A stretch of DNA of 45,674 nt. It comes from Candidatus Methylomirabilota bacterium (GTDB taxonomy: Bacteria > Methylomirabilota > Methylomirabilia > Rokubacteriales > CSP1-6). This document shows, piece after piece, positions 22,260-30,661 of the stretch (within the stretch, counting starts at the first letter, position 1; each line of letters opens with the position of its first letter). Location: the NCBI GenBank assembly GCA_036002485.1, contig DASYTI010000141.1:1-45674 (forward strand), read 5' to 3'. The notes beneath the pieces are model-generated. The model had not been told where the DNA came from and did not search any database. It saw nothing but the letters and a program-made list of their open reading frames with translations. A program made the position numbers and the translations under genes.

Positions 22260-24650
22260 ATGGCCTGGCAGGACGCGCCGCTGGCGCTGCTCGCGGCTGC
22301 ATTGGCCTCGGGGATCTGGGCGCGCGCCTGGATCGCACCTCCGACGGGATGGCTCTTGACGGTGGGCGCCGTCCTCCTCATCGCCGGGGCGGCGGCACTC
22401 TTGTGGCGCCGCGAGCGCGGGGCAAGCGTGGCGCTCGTCGGGCTCACCGCCGTTCTCGGCATGCTGCGCGGGGCGACGCTGCCGCTTCCGTCTGATCACA
22501 TTGCGCGGGTGGCCCTGGCCCCGTCGGCCACCGTCGAGGGACGGCTCGCCGAGGAGCCCACGCGCTGGGCGCCAGATCGGACGCGGCTCGTGCTGGAGGT
22601 CGACGGCCTCGTCGACGGCGAGGACAGGCGGCCCGCGACCGGGCGCATCCAGTTCACGCTCTACGGCGAGCCGCCCACGGTGGGCGAGGGACAGCGCGTC
22701 GCCGCTGATCTCAAGCTGCACCGGCCGCTGGGATTCCGGAACCCCGGCGGCTTCGACTATCCGGCTCTCCTGCGACGCGAGGGCATTCTCCTCGTCGGCA
22801 GCGGCCGGGCCGCCGCCCTCGTGCCCCTGACGCCCGACGAGCCGCCGTGGCCCGTGCGCGTGAAGCGCTGGGCGGTGGCCACGATCGCCGCGCACTTGCC
22901 GGAGGCTTCGGCCGCGCTCCTCTCGGGCCTCATCCTTGGCGAGAAGACCGGCATGCCGCCCGAGGCCGACGAGGCGTTCCGCCGGGCCGGCGTCTATCAC
23001 ATCCTGGCCGTCTCCGGGTTCAACGTGGCGCTCCTCGCCTCTTTTGTCTTCTTCGTACTCGCGAGCCTCGGGGTCTCGCGCCGCCCCACGGCCGTGGCGG
23101 CCGCGCTCTCGCTCGTGGGCTTTGCCCTCGTGGTCGGCGGTCAGCCCTCGGTGCTGCGCGCCACCGTGATGGGACTCATGCTCTTGCTCGCGCTGCTCCT
23201 CGAGCGGGAGTCGCAGCTGCCGAACGCGCTGGCCCTGGCCGTGCTCCTCCTCCTGGCCTGGCGCCCCGGCGATCTCTGGGAGCCCGGCTTCCAGCTCTCC
23301 TTCGCGGCCACGGCCGGCATCATCTGGCTGGCCGCGCCGCTGGGCGCCTGGCTCGGCACTCTCGGCTGGACCGCCTGGCTCGCCTCCGCCGTGGCGGTCA
23401 GCCTGGGCGCTCAGCTCGCGGTCACCCCCGTCATGCTTGCCCACTTCAACCAGCTCTCGCTGGCCGGCGTGGCCGCCAATCTCGTCGTGGTGCCTCTGGC
23501 TGCCGCCGGCACTACGCTCGGCATGCTGGCGCTGCTGGTCGCGTGCGCCTCCGACCTCCTCGCGGATCTCCTCTTCCAGGCGCTCTGGCTCGTGCTCTGG
23601 GCCTTGCGCCTGGCCGTCAAGGCCGCCGCGCTCCTGCCGGCAGCGCTGGTCTACCTGCCCGCGCCTGGCTGGGCAGCCATGGCCGCCTGGTACGCGGCGT
23701 TTGCCCTCCTGCCCTCTCTCGGAGCGGGGCGCCGATACCGCATGGCCACCGTCGGACTCGTCAGCCTGGTCCTGGCCTTGTCTCTCTGGCAATGGGTGCG
23801 TCCCGGCGACGGTAGGCTTCGCGTCACCTTCCTCGACGTGGGCCAGGGTGATGCCATTCTCGTCGAAGCCGCCGAGGGGCCGAGGCTTCTCGTGGACGGC
23901 GGCCCGGGCGGAGCGCGACGTCTCGACGTAGGTGAGCGCGTGCTCCTCCCCTATCTCTGGAACCGCCCGGCGGCGCGCCTGGACGTCATGGCCTTGACGC
24001 ATTCTGATCCCGACCACTCGGGCGGCCTCGGCGCCGTCCTCAAGCGGATGCGGGTCGGCGAGTTCTGGGAAAACGGGCGCTGGGCCCAGGGCAGCGAGGG
24101 AACCTTGCGGGCGCTCGAGCGCTCGGGCGCGTGCCGACGGACGCTGGCCGCGGGCCAACGCTTCTGGCTGGGCTCGGCTCTGGTCACCGTGCTCGGCCCC
24201 GACGGTACGGCGCCGCTCGACCAGCCGCCGCCCATCAGCGAGAACGAGGAGTCTCTGGTGCTGCGGCTCGACTGGCGGGGCTTCTCGCTTCTCCTGACGG
24301 GAGATCTCGGCGCGCCGGGCGAGGAGCGTCTCCTCGCCGCCCACGCTCCGCTCCGGGCGCTCGCCCTCAAGGTCGGCCACCACGGCAGTCGATTCTCGTC
24401 AAGCGAGGACTTTCTCGAAGCGGCGCGTCCGGCCATCGCGGTGATCTCAGCGGGCGCGCGCAACCCCTTCCGGCACCCGACGCCGGAGGCGCTGGGCCGC
24501 CTCGAGGCCGTGGGGGCGCGGATCTACCGGACCGACAGGGATGGAGCCATCCTCTTGGAAACCGACGGCGCCACTGTGTGGGTCACGCGCTGGGCGGCGG
24601 GGACGACGGAGCGCTTCGCCCTCGACCCCGAGGCAACGTTGGCCCAATGA
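22260..24650 (+). CDS. comEC: ComEC/Rec2 DNA-uptake channel
   Basis: A 796-residue protein with an N-terminal DUF4131-type region, a central polytopic competence domain (LSGLILGEKTGMPPEADEAF, YHILAVSGFNVALLA) and a C-terminal metallo-beta-lactamase-like domain. The last shows FLDVGQGDAILVE, DGGPGG, LTHSDPDHSGGL and LKVGHHGSRFSSS, so the metal-binding histidines and aspartates are present. ComEC forms the inner-membrane channel for single-stranded DNA in transformation; the beta-lactamase domain is thought to be the nuclease that degrades the other strand. ATG 22260 is chosen because it falls two bases after the comEA-like stop; the frame is open further upstream only within that gene. Confidence 0.95.
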   Translation: MAWQDAPLALLAAALASGIWARAWIAPPTGWLLTVGAVLLIAGAAALLWRRERGASVALVGLTAVLGMLRGATLPLPSDHIARVALAPSATVEGRLAEEPTRWAPDRTRLVLEVDGLVDGEDRRPATGRIQFTLYGEPPTVGEGQRVAADLKLHRPLGFRNPGGFDYPALLRREGILLVGSGRAAALVPLTPDEPPWPVRVKRWAVATIAAHLPEASAALLSGLILGEKTGMPPEADEAFRRAGVYHILAVSGFNVALLASFVFFVLASLGVSRRPTAVAAALSLVGFALVVGGQPSVLRATVMGLMLLLALLLERESQLPNALALAVLLLLAWRPGDLWEPGFQLSFAATAGIIWLAAPLGAWLGTLGWTAWLASAVAVSLGAQLAVTPVMLAHFNQLSLAGVAANLVVVPLAAAGTTLGMLALLVACASDLLADLLFQALWLVLWALRLAVKAAALLPAALVYLPAPGWAAMAAWYAAFALLPSLGAGRRYRMATVGLVSLVLALSLWQWVRPGDGRLRVTFLDVGQGDAILVEAAEGPRLLVDGGPGGARRLDVGERVLLPYLWNRPAARLDVMALTHSDPDHSGGLGAVLKRMRVGEFWENGRWAQGSEGTLRALERSGACRRTLAAGQRFWLGSALVTVLGPDGTAPLDQPPPISENEESLVLRLDWRGFSLLLTGDLGAPGEERLLAAHAPLRALALKVGHHGSRFSSSEDFLEAARPAIAVISAGARNPFRHPTPEALGRLEAVGARIYRTDRDGAILLETDGATVWVTRWAAGTTERFALDPEATLAQ

Positions 24651-24727
24651 TTCATTGGCTTGGCGCTCGTACGGGGTCACGCCCAGGAAAATTGACACCA
24701 GGCGGGGCGGCCTTCTAGGCTCATCAT

Positions 24728-26158
24728 GTGGTCTTCAGCTCGCCGATCTTCCTTTTCCTCTTCCTGCCCGTAGTCCTCGCGGGGTATTTCGTCACCCGAG
24801 GCCGGCTGCGCAATCTCTGGCTCCTCGGCATGAGCCTCGTCTTCTACGGCTGGGGTGAGCCCCGCTTCATCGTGATCATGCTGGCCTCGATCGCCGCCAA
24901 CTTCGGGTTCGGGCTCTTGCTCGACCGCATCCGCGGGCGACCGGGCGCGCGGGCCCTGCTCGCGGTGGCCGTGGCGCTGAACCTGGGCCTGCTCGTCCTC
25001 TACAAGTACGCCGCCTTCCTCGCGGGCAATGCGAGCGCCGTCCTGACCCTCATCGGGGCCAGCCCCGTACAGATGCCGGCCTTCGCGCTGCCCCTCGGGA
25101 TTTCCTTCTACACGTTTCACGCGCTGTCGTACCTCGTCGACGTCTCGCGCCGCGCCGCCGACGGGCAGCGCGACCCGGCGGCCATGGGGCTCTACATCGT
25201 GTTCTTTCCCCAGCTCATCGCCGGCCCCATCATCCGCTACCACTACATCGCCGACCAGCTCGTCCATCGCGTGGTGACGCGGGAAGGCTTCGCCCTCGGC
25301 GTCGAGCGGTTCGTCATCGGTCTCGGCAAGAAGATGCTCGTGGCCAATACGGTGGCCGTGCCCGCCGACGCGATCTTCGCCCTGCCCACATTGGAGCTGA
25401 CGCCGGGGCTGGCGTGGCTCGGGGTCGTCTGCTACACGCTCCAGATCTACTTCGATTTCTCGGGCTACTCGGACATGGCCATCGGGCTGGCCCGGCTCTT
25501 CGGCTTCCGCTTCCCGGAGAACTTCAACTACCCGTACATCGCCCGCTCGATGACGGAGTTCTGGCGGCGGTGGCACATCTCGCTCTCGACGTGGTTTCGC
25601 GACTATCTCTACGTTCCCCTCGGAGGCAATCGCCACGGTTCCGCCCGAACCTACCTCAACCTCTGGCTCGTCTTCTTCCTCTGCGGTCTCTGGCATGGCG
25701 CGGCGTGGACGTTCGTGGCGTGGGGGCTCTATCACGGCAGCTTCCTCGTCCTCGAGCGGCTCGGCCTCGGGCGCTGGCTCGAGCGCCTCTGGACTCCGGC
25801 GCGTCACGCCTACACCATCCTCGCGGTCATGGTGGGCTGGGTGTTCTTCAGGGCCGAGACCTTGGGCCAAGCGGAAAGCTTCCTGGCGGCCATGGCCGGC
25901 TTCGCGTCGGGCTCCGGGCTGGAGCAACACGTGGGGCTCCACGTGAACGCCATCGTGGCCCTGGCTCTGGCCGCCGGCGTGCTCGGCTCGGCGCCGCTCC
26001 TGCCGCGTCTCGCCCGGTGGCGCCGCGGCATCGCGACGATCGAGGGCCGCGCGCTCGTCGAGGCCGGGCGACTGGCCGGTCTCGTCTTTCTCCTCGTCGC
26101 CTCGGCCATGCTGATGGCCGCGGGCACCTACAACCCCTTCATCTACTTCCGGTTCTGA
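24728..26158 (+). CDS. MBOAT-family O-acyltransferase (AlgI-like)
   Basis: A 476-residue polytopic membrane protein of the MBOAT family. The start VFSSPIFLFLFLPVVLAGYF and the core FDFSGYSDMAIGLARLFGFR and MTEFWRRWHISLSTWFRDYL are highly typical of AlgI/PatA/DltB-like acyltransferases. The likely catalytic His is in CGLWHGAAWTFVAWG. Such proteins pass acetyl groups across the inner membrane to a periplasmic transferase that acetylates an exopolysaccharide or peptidoglycan. GTG 24728 starts the typical N-terminus; an ATG overlapping it at 24726 is out of frame. The AlgJ/AlgX-like partner begins four bases downstream. The acetylated polymer is unknown; no alginate genes are in the window. Confidence 0.93.
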   Translation: MVFSSPIFLFLFLPVVLAGYFVTRGRLRNLWLLGMSLVFYGWGEPRFIVIMLASIAANFGFGLLLDRIRGRPGARALLAVAVALNLGLLVLYKYAAFLAGNASAVLTLIGASPVQMPAFALPLGISFYTFHALSYLVDVSRRAADGQRDPAAMGLYIVFFPQLIAGPIIRYHYIADQLVHRVVTREGFALGVERFVIGLGKKMLVANTVAVPADAIFALPTLELTPGLAWLGVVCYTLQIYFDFSGYSDMAIGLARLFGFRFPENFNYPYIARSMTEFWRRWHISLSTWFRDYLYVPLGGNRHGSARTYLNLWLVFFLCGLWHGAAWTFVAWGLYHGSFLVLERLGLGRWLERLWTPARHAYTILAVMVGWVFFRAETLGQAESFLAAMAGFASGSGLEQHVGLHVNAIVALALAAGVLGSAPLLPRLARWRRGIATIEGRALVEAGRLAGLVFLLVASAMLMAAGTYNPFIYFRF

Positions 26159-26161
26159 GCG

Positions 26162-27325
26162 GTGCCGACGCCCACCATCGATCGTCTGCGCGTGCGGTCG
26201 GACACGGTCCTCGTCATCGTGTTCCTGATCGCGATCTGTCTGCCCGCCGCCGACGTGCTCCTCGACCTCGACCCCACCCGGCTCAGCGAGAAGCGCCGCC
26301 TCGCGCCCCCGCCGCCCGTGCGTCTGAGCCAGCCCCTCGAGGTCTCCTATACGGCCGCCTTCGAATCCTGGTGGAATGACAGCTTCGGCTTCCGCCGGTC
26401 ACTGGTGGTGGGCTATAGCCGCGCCCTCCTCGCCTTCGGCGTCTCGCCCACGCCCAGCGTCATCCTGGGCAGGTCTGGCTGGCTCTTCTTCGCCGGCGAT
26501 GAGGCGCTCGCCTCGTATCGGGCGGTCCAGCCCTTCACGGAAGCTGAGCTGGCCGCGTGGCAGCACCGCATCGAAACGCGTCGCGACTGGCTCGCCGAGC
26601 GCGGCATCCACTACCTCGTGGTCATCGCGCCCAACAAGGAGACGATCTACCCGGAGTTCATGCCCGGGCACCTCAACCGCGTGCGGCCGGTCACGCGTCT
26701 GGATCAGCTCGTGACCTACCTGCGTTCGCATTCGAGCGTGGCCATCGTCGATCCGAGGGACGCCCTGCGGGCGGCCAAGGCCGAGGGCATCGTCTACCTC
26801 AGGACCGATACGCACTGGAATGATGTCGGAGCCTGGCTCCTGCATCGGGAGATCCTGATGGGCCTCCGCCAGTGGTACCCACAGCTCGAGCTGACCCCCG
26901 CGGGCGCCTTCGTCCCCAACATTCGCACGCGGTGGAGCGGCGACCTCGCAACCATGCTCGGCCTCGACGGCCGGCTGTCAGAGGATAAGCTCGAGCTCGC
27001 GCCGCGGAATGGCCGCGCCGCGCGGGTAGCCGACCCCGGTCCGCGGCCGGAGGATCCGCAGCGGAAGCTTTCCGCCGCGGAGCGAGGAACCGCCTCGCTG
27101 CCGCGGGCCGTCATGTTCCACGATTCCTTCGGATTGAGCTTGCAGCCATTCGTGGCCGAGAGCTTCTCGCGCATCGTCTTCTCGTCGGGGCCGACGAACT
27201 GGCGCCGCAATTTCGACGCGGCCCTGGTCGAGCGGGAGCGCCCGGCCGTGGTCATCCAGGAGATCGCCGAGCGCTTCGCGGTGGGACCCACCGGACTGCG
27301 GGCGGTCGCCCCCGCCTCTCCCTGA
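26162..27325 (+). CDS. AlgJ/AlgX-like SGNH-type acetyltransferase
   Basis: The 387-residue protein has an N-terminal membrane anchor (VLVIVFLIAICLPAADVLL) and an extracytoplasmic SGNH-like domain. Visible family features are SWWNDSFGFRRSLV, GRSGWLFFAGDEAL, VIAPNKETIYPEFMP, the Asp/His pair in RTDTHWNDVGAW and the Ser in MFHDSFGLSL; together these form the AlgJ/AlgX catalytic triad. It would transfer acetyl groups received through the MBOAT partner to a polysaccharide in the periplasm. GTG 26162 follows the partner's stop by three bases, so the two are co-expressed. A strong hairpin terminator follows. Confidence 0.88.
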   Translation: MPTPTIDRLRVRSDTVLVIVFLIAICLPAADVLLDLDPTRLSEKRRLAPPPPVRLSQPLEVSYTAAFESWWNDSFGFRRSLVVGYSRALLAFGVSPTPSVILGRSGWLFFAGDEALASYRAVQPFTEAELAAWQHRIETRRDWLAERGIHYLVVIAPNKETIYPEFMPGHLNRVRPVTRLDQLVTYLRSHSSVAIVDPRDALRAAKAEGIVYLRTDTHWNDVGAWLLHREILMGLRQWYPQLELTPAGAFVPNIRTRWSGDLATMLGLDGRLSEDKLELAPRNGRAARVADPGPRPEDPQRKLSAAERGTASLPRAVMFHDSFGLSLQPFVAESFSRIVFSSGPTNWRRNFDAALVERERPAVVIQEIAERFAVGPTGLRAVAPASP

Positions 27326-27331
27326 ACGCAC

Positions 27332-27360
27332 CACGGCCCCCGAGAGCTTCGGGGGCCGTG
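27332..27360. terminator. Strong hairpin between convergent genes
   Basis: CACGGCCCCCGA and TCGGGGGCCGTG form a perfect 12-bp stem with a short loop, placed between the stops of the AlgJ-like gene (27325) and rpoA (27389, minus). No long T-run follows on either side, but position and strength suit a bidirectional terminator. Confidence 0.75.
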
Positions 27361-27388
27361 ATGGGACGCGCGGAAGCGAGAGGGAGGT

Positions 27389-28396
27389 CTAGCTCTCGAA
27401 GCTGCGCTCGTACTGGGTACGCAGCCGCTCCAGCTCCTCGGGATCGAGACGCATGCCGAGGGAAAGCCCCATCTCTCCCAGGATGGTCTTGATCTCGTTC
27501 AGCGACTTCTTGCCGAAGTTCTTGGTCTTCAGGAGCTCCGACTCCGTCTTCTGCACCAGGTCGGCGATGGTCCGGATATTGGCGGTCTTGAGGCAGTTCG
27601 AGGCGCGGACGGACAGCTCGAGCTCGTCCACGTTGCGGAAGAGATGCTCGTTGAGCTCGACCCGCGCGGCCGTGTCCACCCCCGGCTCGCCCCCCGGCTG
27701 CTCCTCGGGCGGCGGCGCCTGCGGGAACTCCGTCAGCAGGTCGAAGGAATCCTCGAGGATGCGGGAGGCCTCGCCCACCGCCACCTCGGGGGTGACGCTG
27801 CCATTGGTCCACACCTCGATCACCAGCCGCTCGAGGCCCGGCTCCTGCTTCGACGGCTCGACGTGGAAGTTGACGCGCTTGACGGGCGAGAAGTCCGAGT
27901 CGATGAGCATGGCATTGATGGGCAGGGCTTCCGGCTCGCGCTTCTCGGCCGCCTGATAGCCGCGGCCGCGCTCGACGCACACTTCCATCTCGAGGGAGCC
28001 GTCCTTGTCGAGGGTGGACAGCACCACGTCGGGGGTGAGGATCTCGACGTCCGCGTCGGGCTCGAAGTCGCGCGCCGTCACCGTGCGCGGCCCCGGCACC
28101 TTGAGGCGCAGGAGCTTCGGCCGGTTGATGGCGACGGCGAAGACGAGCTTGCGGAGGTTCAAGATGATGTCGAGGGTGTCCTCGGTGACGCCCTGCGTGT
28201 GGGAGAACTCGTGGAGCACACCCTCGATCTTGACCCAGGTGGGCGCGGCTCCGGGGATGGAGGACAGCAGGACCCGGCGATAGGCATTGCCCACGGTGAG
28301 AGCAAAGCCGGGCTCGAACGGCTCGATGGCGATCTTGCCGTGGGCGCGCTCGGTAGCCAGCCACTCGTGGCGGACGGGAAGTACCAGCTGCGGCAT
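27389..28396 (-). CDS. rpoA: RNA polymerase alpha subunit, isolated from ribosomal-protein genes
   Basis: The 335-residue protein has both alpha domains. The N-terminal dimerisation domain shows [20 protein letters not shown] and [20 protein letters not shown]; the C-terminal domain is [20 protein letters not shown] then [10 protein letters not shown] and [18 protein letters not shown]. The arginine matching E. coli R265 and the following Asn are kept, so UP-element DNA contact is plausible. ATG 28396 is preferred over the one at 28426 because AGGAGG lies six bases upstream. The N-domain core differs from the usual GHTLGNALRR. rpoA normally sits between rpsD and rplQ; here it is alone, so it is either relocated or a second copy. 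Either way it looks functional. Confidence 0.95.
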   Translation of the reverse strand: MPQLVLPVRHEWLATERAHGKIAIEPFEPGFALTVGNAYRRVLLSSIPGAAPTWVKIEGVLHEFSHTQGVTEDTLDIILNLRKLVFAVAINRPKLLRLKVPGPRTVTARDFEPDADVEILTPDVVLSTLDKDGSLEMEVCVERGRGYQAAEKREPEALPINAMLIDSDFSPVKRVNFHVEPSKQEPGLERLVIEVWTNGSVTPEVAVGEASRILEDSFDLLTEFPQAPPPEEQPGGEPGVDTAARVELNEHLFRNVDELELSVRASNCLKTANIRTIADLVQKTESELLKTKNFGKKSLNEIKTILGEMGLSLGMRLDPEELERLRTQYERSFES

Positions 28397-28444
28397 CGGA
28401 TTCCTCCTGAGGGTAATCGTGGCCACCTTCGGCCGAGGGGGGTC

Positions 28445-28472
28445 ATTATAGCAGACTCCGAACGATCGCCAA
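28445..28472 (-). promoter_or_regulatory. Strong candidate promoter for rpoA (extended -10)
   Basis: On the minus strand TTGGCG (28467-28472) is followed after 16 bases by a perfect TATAAT (28445-28450). The -10 is preceded by TGC, giving the extended form TGCTATAAT. The predicted leader is about 42 bases and ends with the AGGAGG ribosome-binding site. Confidence 0.7.
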
Positions 28473-28496
28473 GCGGACTCGGCAAATTTGAACCAT

Positions 28497-28713
28497 GGTA
28501 CTGGGTCAAGTTGCGAGCCAGATCCACCCGGCCCTCGCCTCGCGGCTGCGCCCCTCGGCTCGAACTACCACGCCCGAGGGAGCCAGCGGCGCGAGGCGTA
28601 CCTGTATGTACGTTGAGCGTCGCTGGCGACTGAGAACGTGGCCTTTCGAGCTGAGCAGCGAAGCTGGAGGCGAGGGCTGAATAGAATCTGGCGAAGCAAA
28701 TTGTCCCAGTACC
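28497..28713. repeat. Palindromic element with long terminal inverted repeats, copy 2
   Basis: About 217 bp bounded by GGTACTGGGTCAAGTTGC (left) and GCAAATTGTCCCAGTACC (right). The left terminus is identical to copy 1 (12063) over at least 26 bases. The interior shares the blocks GCGAGGCGTAC, GTACGTTGAGCG and GGCGAGGGCTGA. It lies between the rpoA promoter and mltG. No reading frame of interest; mobility is inferred from its dispersed copies only. Confidence 0.8.
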
Positions 28714-28759
28714 CAATGTTTGACTGAAGTTCGGGGCCCGGGCAAGATAAGACAAAATC

Positions 28760-29815
28760 ATGATGGAGCGGCCCCGATTCCTCAAGGGCTGGACCGACGC
28801 CGAGCCAGGCCCCGCCCGTCCCCTTCGGGGGCTCGTGATCCTGGTCACCCTCCTCGCCCTTCTCTTCGTGGGACTTCAGGGTTGGTGGCTCCTGACGCCC
28901 GCCCCCGCCCTCGTCTCGAGTCCGCGCGTCGTGGACATTCCTCTTCATCTGGGTCTGCTCGACATCGCGAAGCGGCTCGACGAGGCCGGGGTGATCCGCA
29001 GTCCCATGGGCTTCACGCTCCTGGCCGTCGTCCGCGGCAGCGCGCGCTCGCTCAAGGCAGGCGAGTACGAGATGCCCGCGGGCGCCACCACCATCGACGT
29101 GATCAATCTCCTCGAAGGCGGGCGCGTCCTCCAGCATTCGGTGGTGCTGCGCGAGGGCAATACCTTGGCCGAGATCGCGAAGGAGATCGAGGCGCAGGGA
29201 CTGGCGCGGGCGGACGAGGTGGTGCGGGTGGGTCATGACCCCCTCTTCCTTCGCGCCCTCGACATCCCCGCCTCCTCGGCGGAGGGCTACCTCTTCCCCG
29301 ACACCTATCAGCTCGTCAAGGGCATGGCGGCCGAGGAGATCCTCGTCCGGATGATCGCGCGCATGCGGGAGCAGCTCACACCCGACGTCGTGGCCGCCGC
29401 CGAAGCGCGCGGGCTGACGATCCACGGGCTCCTCACGCTGGCCTCCATCATCGAGCGCGAGGGCATCGTGCCGAACGAGCTGCCCCTCATCTCCGCGGTG
29501 TTCTGGAACCGGCTCCGGATCGACATGCCCCTCCAGGCCGATCCCACGGTGCAGTATGCCGTGGGCAAGAACCGCCAGGCGCTCACGCGCGCCGACCTCC
29601 AGGTCGACCATCCCTACAATACGTATCGCCGCATCGGCCTCCCACCCGGCCCCATCGGCAATCCGGGGCTGCCCGCCATCGTAGCGGCGGCCTATCCGGC
29701 CACCGTCAAGTACCTCTACTTCGTCGCCACGGACAACCAGCGCCACCATTTCTCCCAAACCCTGGCCGCCCACAACGAGGCCGTCGCCCGGTACCGCCTC
29801 GGCCGGCCACGCTAG
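28760..29815 (+). CDS. mltG: Endolytic murein transglycosylase MltG
   Basis: A 351-residue YceG/MltG protein: cytoplasmic tail, one membrane helix (about residues 23-45), then a periplasmic LysM-like region and the transglycosylase domain. The catalytic glutamate is E232 in LASIIEREG; other family motifs are EGYLFPDTYQ, NRLRIDMPLQADPTVQYA and HPYNTYRRIGLPPGPIGNPG. The enzyme cleaves nascent glycan strands near the membrane and limits their length. Either of two consecutive-codon ATGs (28760, 28763) could start it. TTGACT at 28720-28725 with CAAGAT 17 bases further is a weak promoter candidate. Confidence 0.96.
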   Translation: MMERPRFLKGWTDAEPGPARPLRGLVILVTLLALLFVGLQGWWLLTPAPALVSSPRVVDIPLHLGLLDIAKRLDEAGVIRSPMGFTLLAVVRGSARSLKAGEYEMPAGATTIDVINLLEGGRVLQHSVVLREGNTLAEIAKEIEAQGLARADEVVRVGHDPLFLRALDIPASSAEGYLFPDTYQLVKGMAAEEILVRMIARMREQLTPDVVAAAEARGLTIHGLLTLASIIEREGIVPNELPLISAVFWNRLRIDMPLQADPTVQYAVGKNRQALTRADLQVDHPYNTYRRIGLPPGPIGNPGLPAIVAAAYPATVKYLYFVATDNQRHHFSQTLAAHNEAVARYRLGRPR

Positions 29816-29830
29816 CGCGCGCCCCCGTTC

Positions 29831-29859
29831 TTGTCAGCCCCCGAGCTCGATGCTATAAA
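29831..29859 (+). promoter_or_regulatory. Candidate promoter for the plsC-like gene, nearly leaderless
   Basis: TTGTCA (29831-29836) is followed after exactly 17 bases by TATAAA (29854-29859). The -10 ends ten bases before the ATG at 29870, predicting a leader of about four bases with no Shine-Dalgarno site. Confidence 0.6.
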
Positions 29860-29869
29860 CAGGCCGACC

Positions 29870-30661
29870 ATGGCGCCCGAAGACGACTCGAGAACGCTGG
29901 GAGTTCTGCCCGCGCCATCTCCGTTGCCCGATTTTCGTGTGCGAGATGGGCGGGGTTCCCAGGGGCATCCGCGCCCGGGCCGGTTTCCGCTGCTCTATCA
30001 GCTGCTCCGCGCGAGCTGTGCGCCCGCCCTCCGGCGACTTTTTGGTCTCGCCGTGTCAGGCCTCGAGCGGCTTCCCGAGAAGGAACCATTCATCCTCGCG
30101 GCCAACCATCACAACTACCTCGACGGGATCGTCCTCGGAGTCGCCGTGCCGCGACCCATAAGCTTCCTGGTCATGCCGCGCGTATACCATGCGAGCCCCC
30201 TCCACCCGCCCTTCCATCGGCGCATCGGGTCGATTCCCGTCAATCTCGAGCGGCCTGATCCCGGCGCGATCAAGAGCGCGCTTCGCGTGCTCGAGGACGG
30301 CGGCGTCGTCGGCATCTTCCCCGAGGGGCCCTTTTCTCGCGAGGGCCGTCTCATGCCCGGGCAATCCGGCGTGGCCATGATCGCCCTGCGCGCCGGGGTC
30401 CCCGTGGTGCCGGCGGCCGTCACGGGCACCTACGAGGCGCTCTGCGGTCGACGTTTCTACGTGCCTCGCTTGACGAGGCTGGCCGTGCGCTTCGGCGAGC
30501 CGCTGCGCTTTCCCGGGGCGGGCCGCGGTCCGCTGCGGCACCGGCGCGGTACCCATGCCGATCGCGAGGACATCACTCGCCGGGTCATGAGCCACATCGC
30601 GGCCCTGCTCGACGCGGGCCTGCCCGCGCCGGCCCATCGCGGCGAGGCCGACGCTTCGTGA
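29870..30661 (+). CDS. 1-acyl-glycerol-3-phosphate acyltransferase family protein (PlsC-like)
   Basis: A 263-residue LPLAT-family acyltransferase. The HX4D catalytic motif is in AANHHNYLDGIV; later blocks are IGSIPVNLERPD, GGVVGIFPEGPFSREGRL (EGT-like) and AGVPVVPAAVTGTYEAL. The family adds the second acyl chain in phosphatidic acid synthesis at the inner membrane, but homologues also acylate other lipids. The frame is open to a TTG at 29831, but that codon falls on a -35 element, so ATG 29870 is chosen. The gene's TGA overlaps the argH start. There are no long hydrophobic spans, so it is probably peripheral. Confidence 0.9.
   Translation: MAPEDDSRTLGVLPAPSPLPDFRVRDGRGSQGHPRPGRFPLLYQLLRASCAPALRRLFGLAVSGLERLPEKEPFILAANHHNYLDGIVLGVAVPRPISFLVMPRVYHASPLHPPFHRRIGSIPVNLERPDPGAIKSALRVLEDGGVVGIFPEGPFSREGRLMPGQSGVAMIALRAGVPVVPAAVTGTYEALCGRRFYVPRLTRLAVRFGEPLRFPGAGRGPLRHRRGTHADREDITRRVMSHIAALLDAGLPAPAHRGEADAS

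Noticed and set aside
24728-27325. Alginate biosynthesis cluster
   Set aside because: Only the acyltransferase pair is present; no polymerase, epimerase or export genes of alginate occur in the window, and such pairs acetylate many other polymers.
28397-28426. Upstream ATG for rpoA
   Set aside because: AGGAGG sits inside that extension, directly before the ATG at 28396, which begins the conserved protein.
29831-29869. TTG start giving a longer PlsC-like protein
   Set aside because: The TTG coincides with a good -35 hexamer and the added 13 residues lack conservation; ATG 29870 is more likely.
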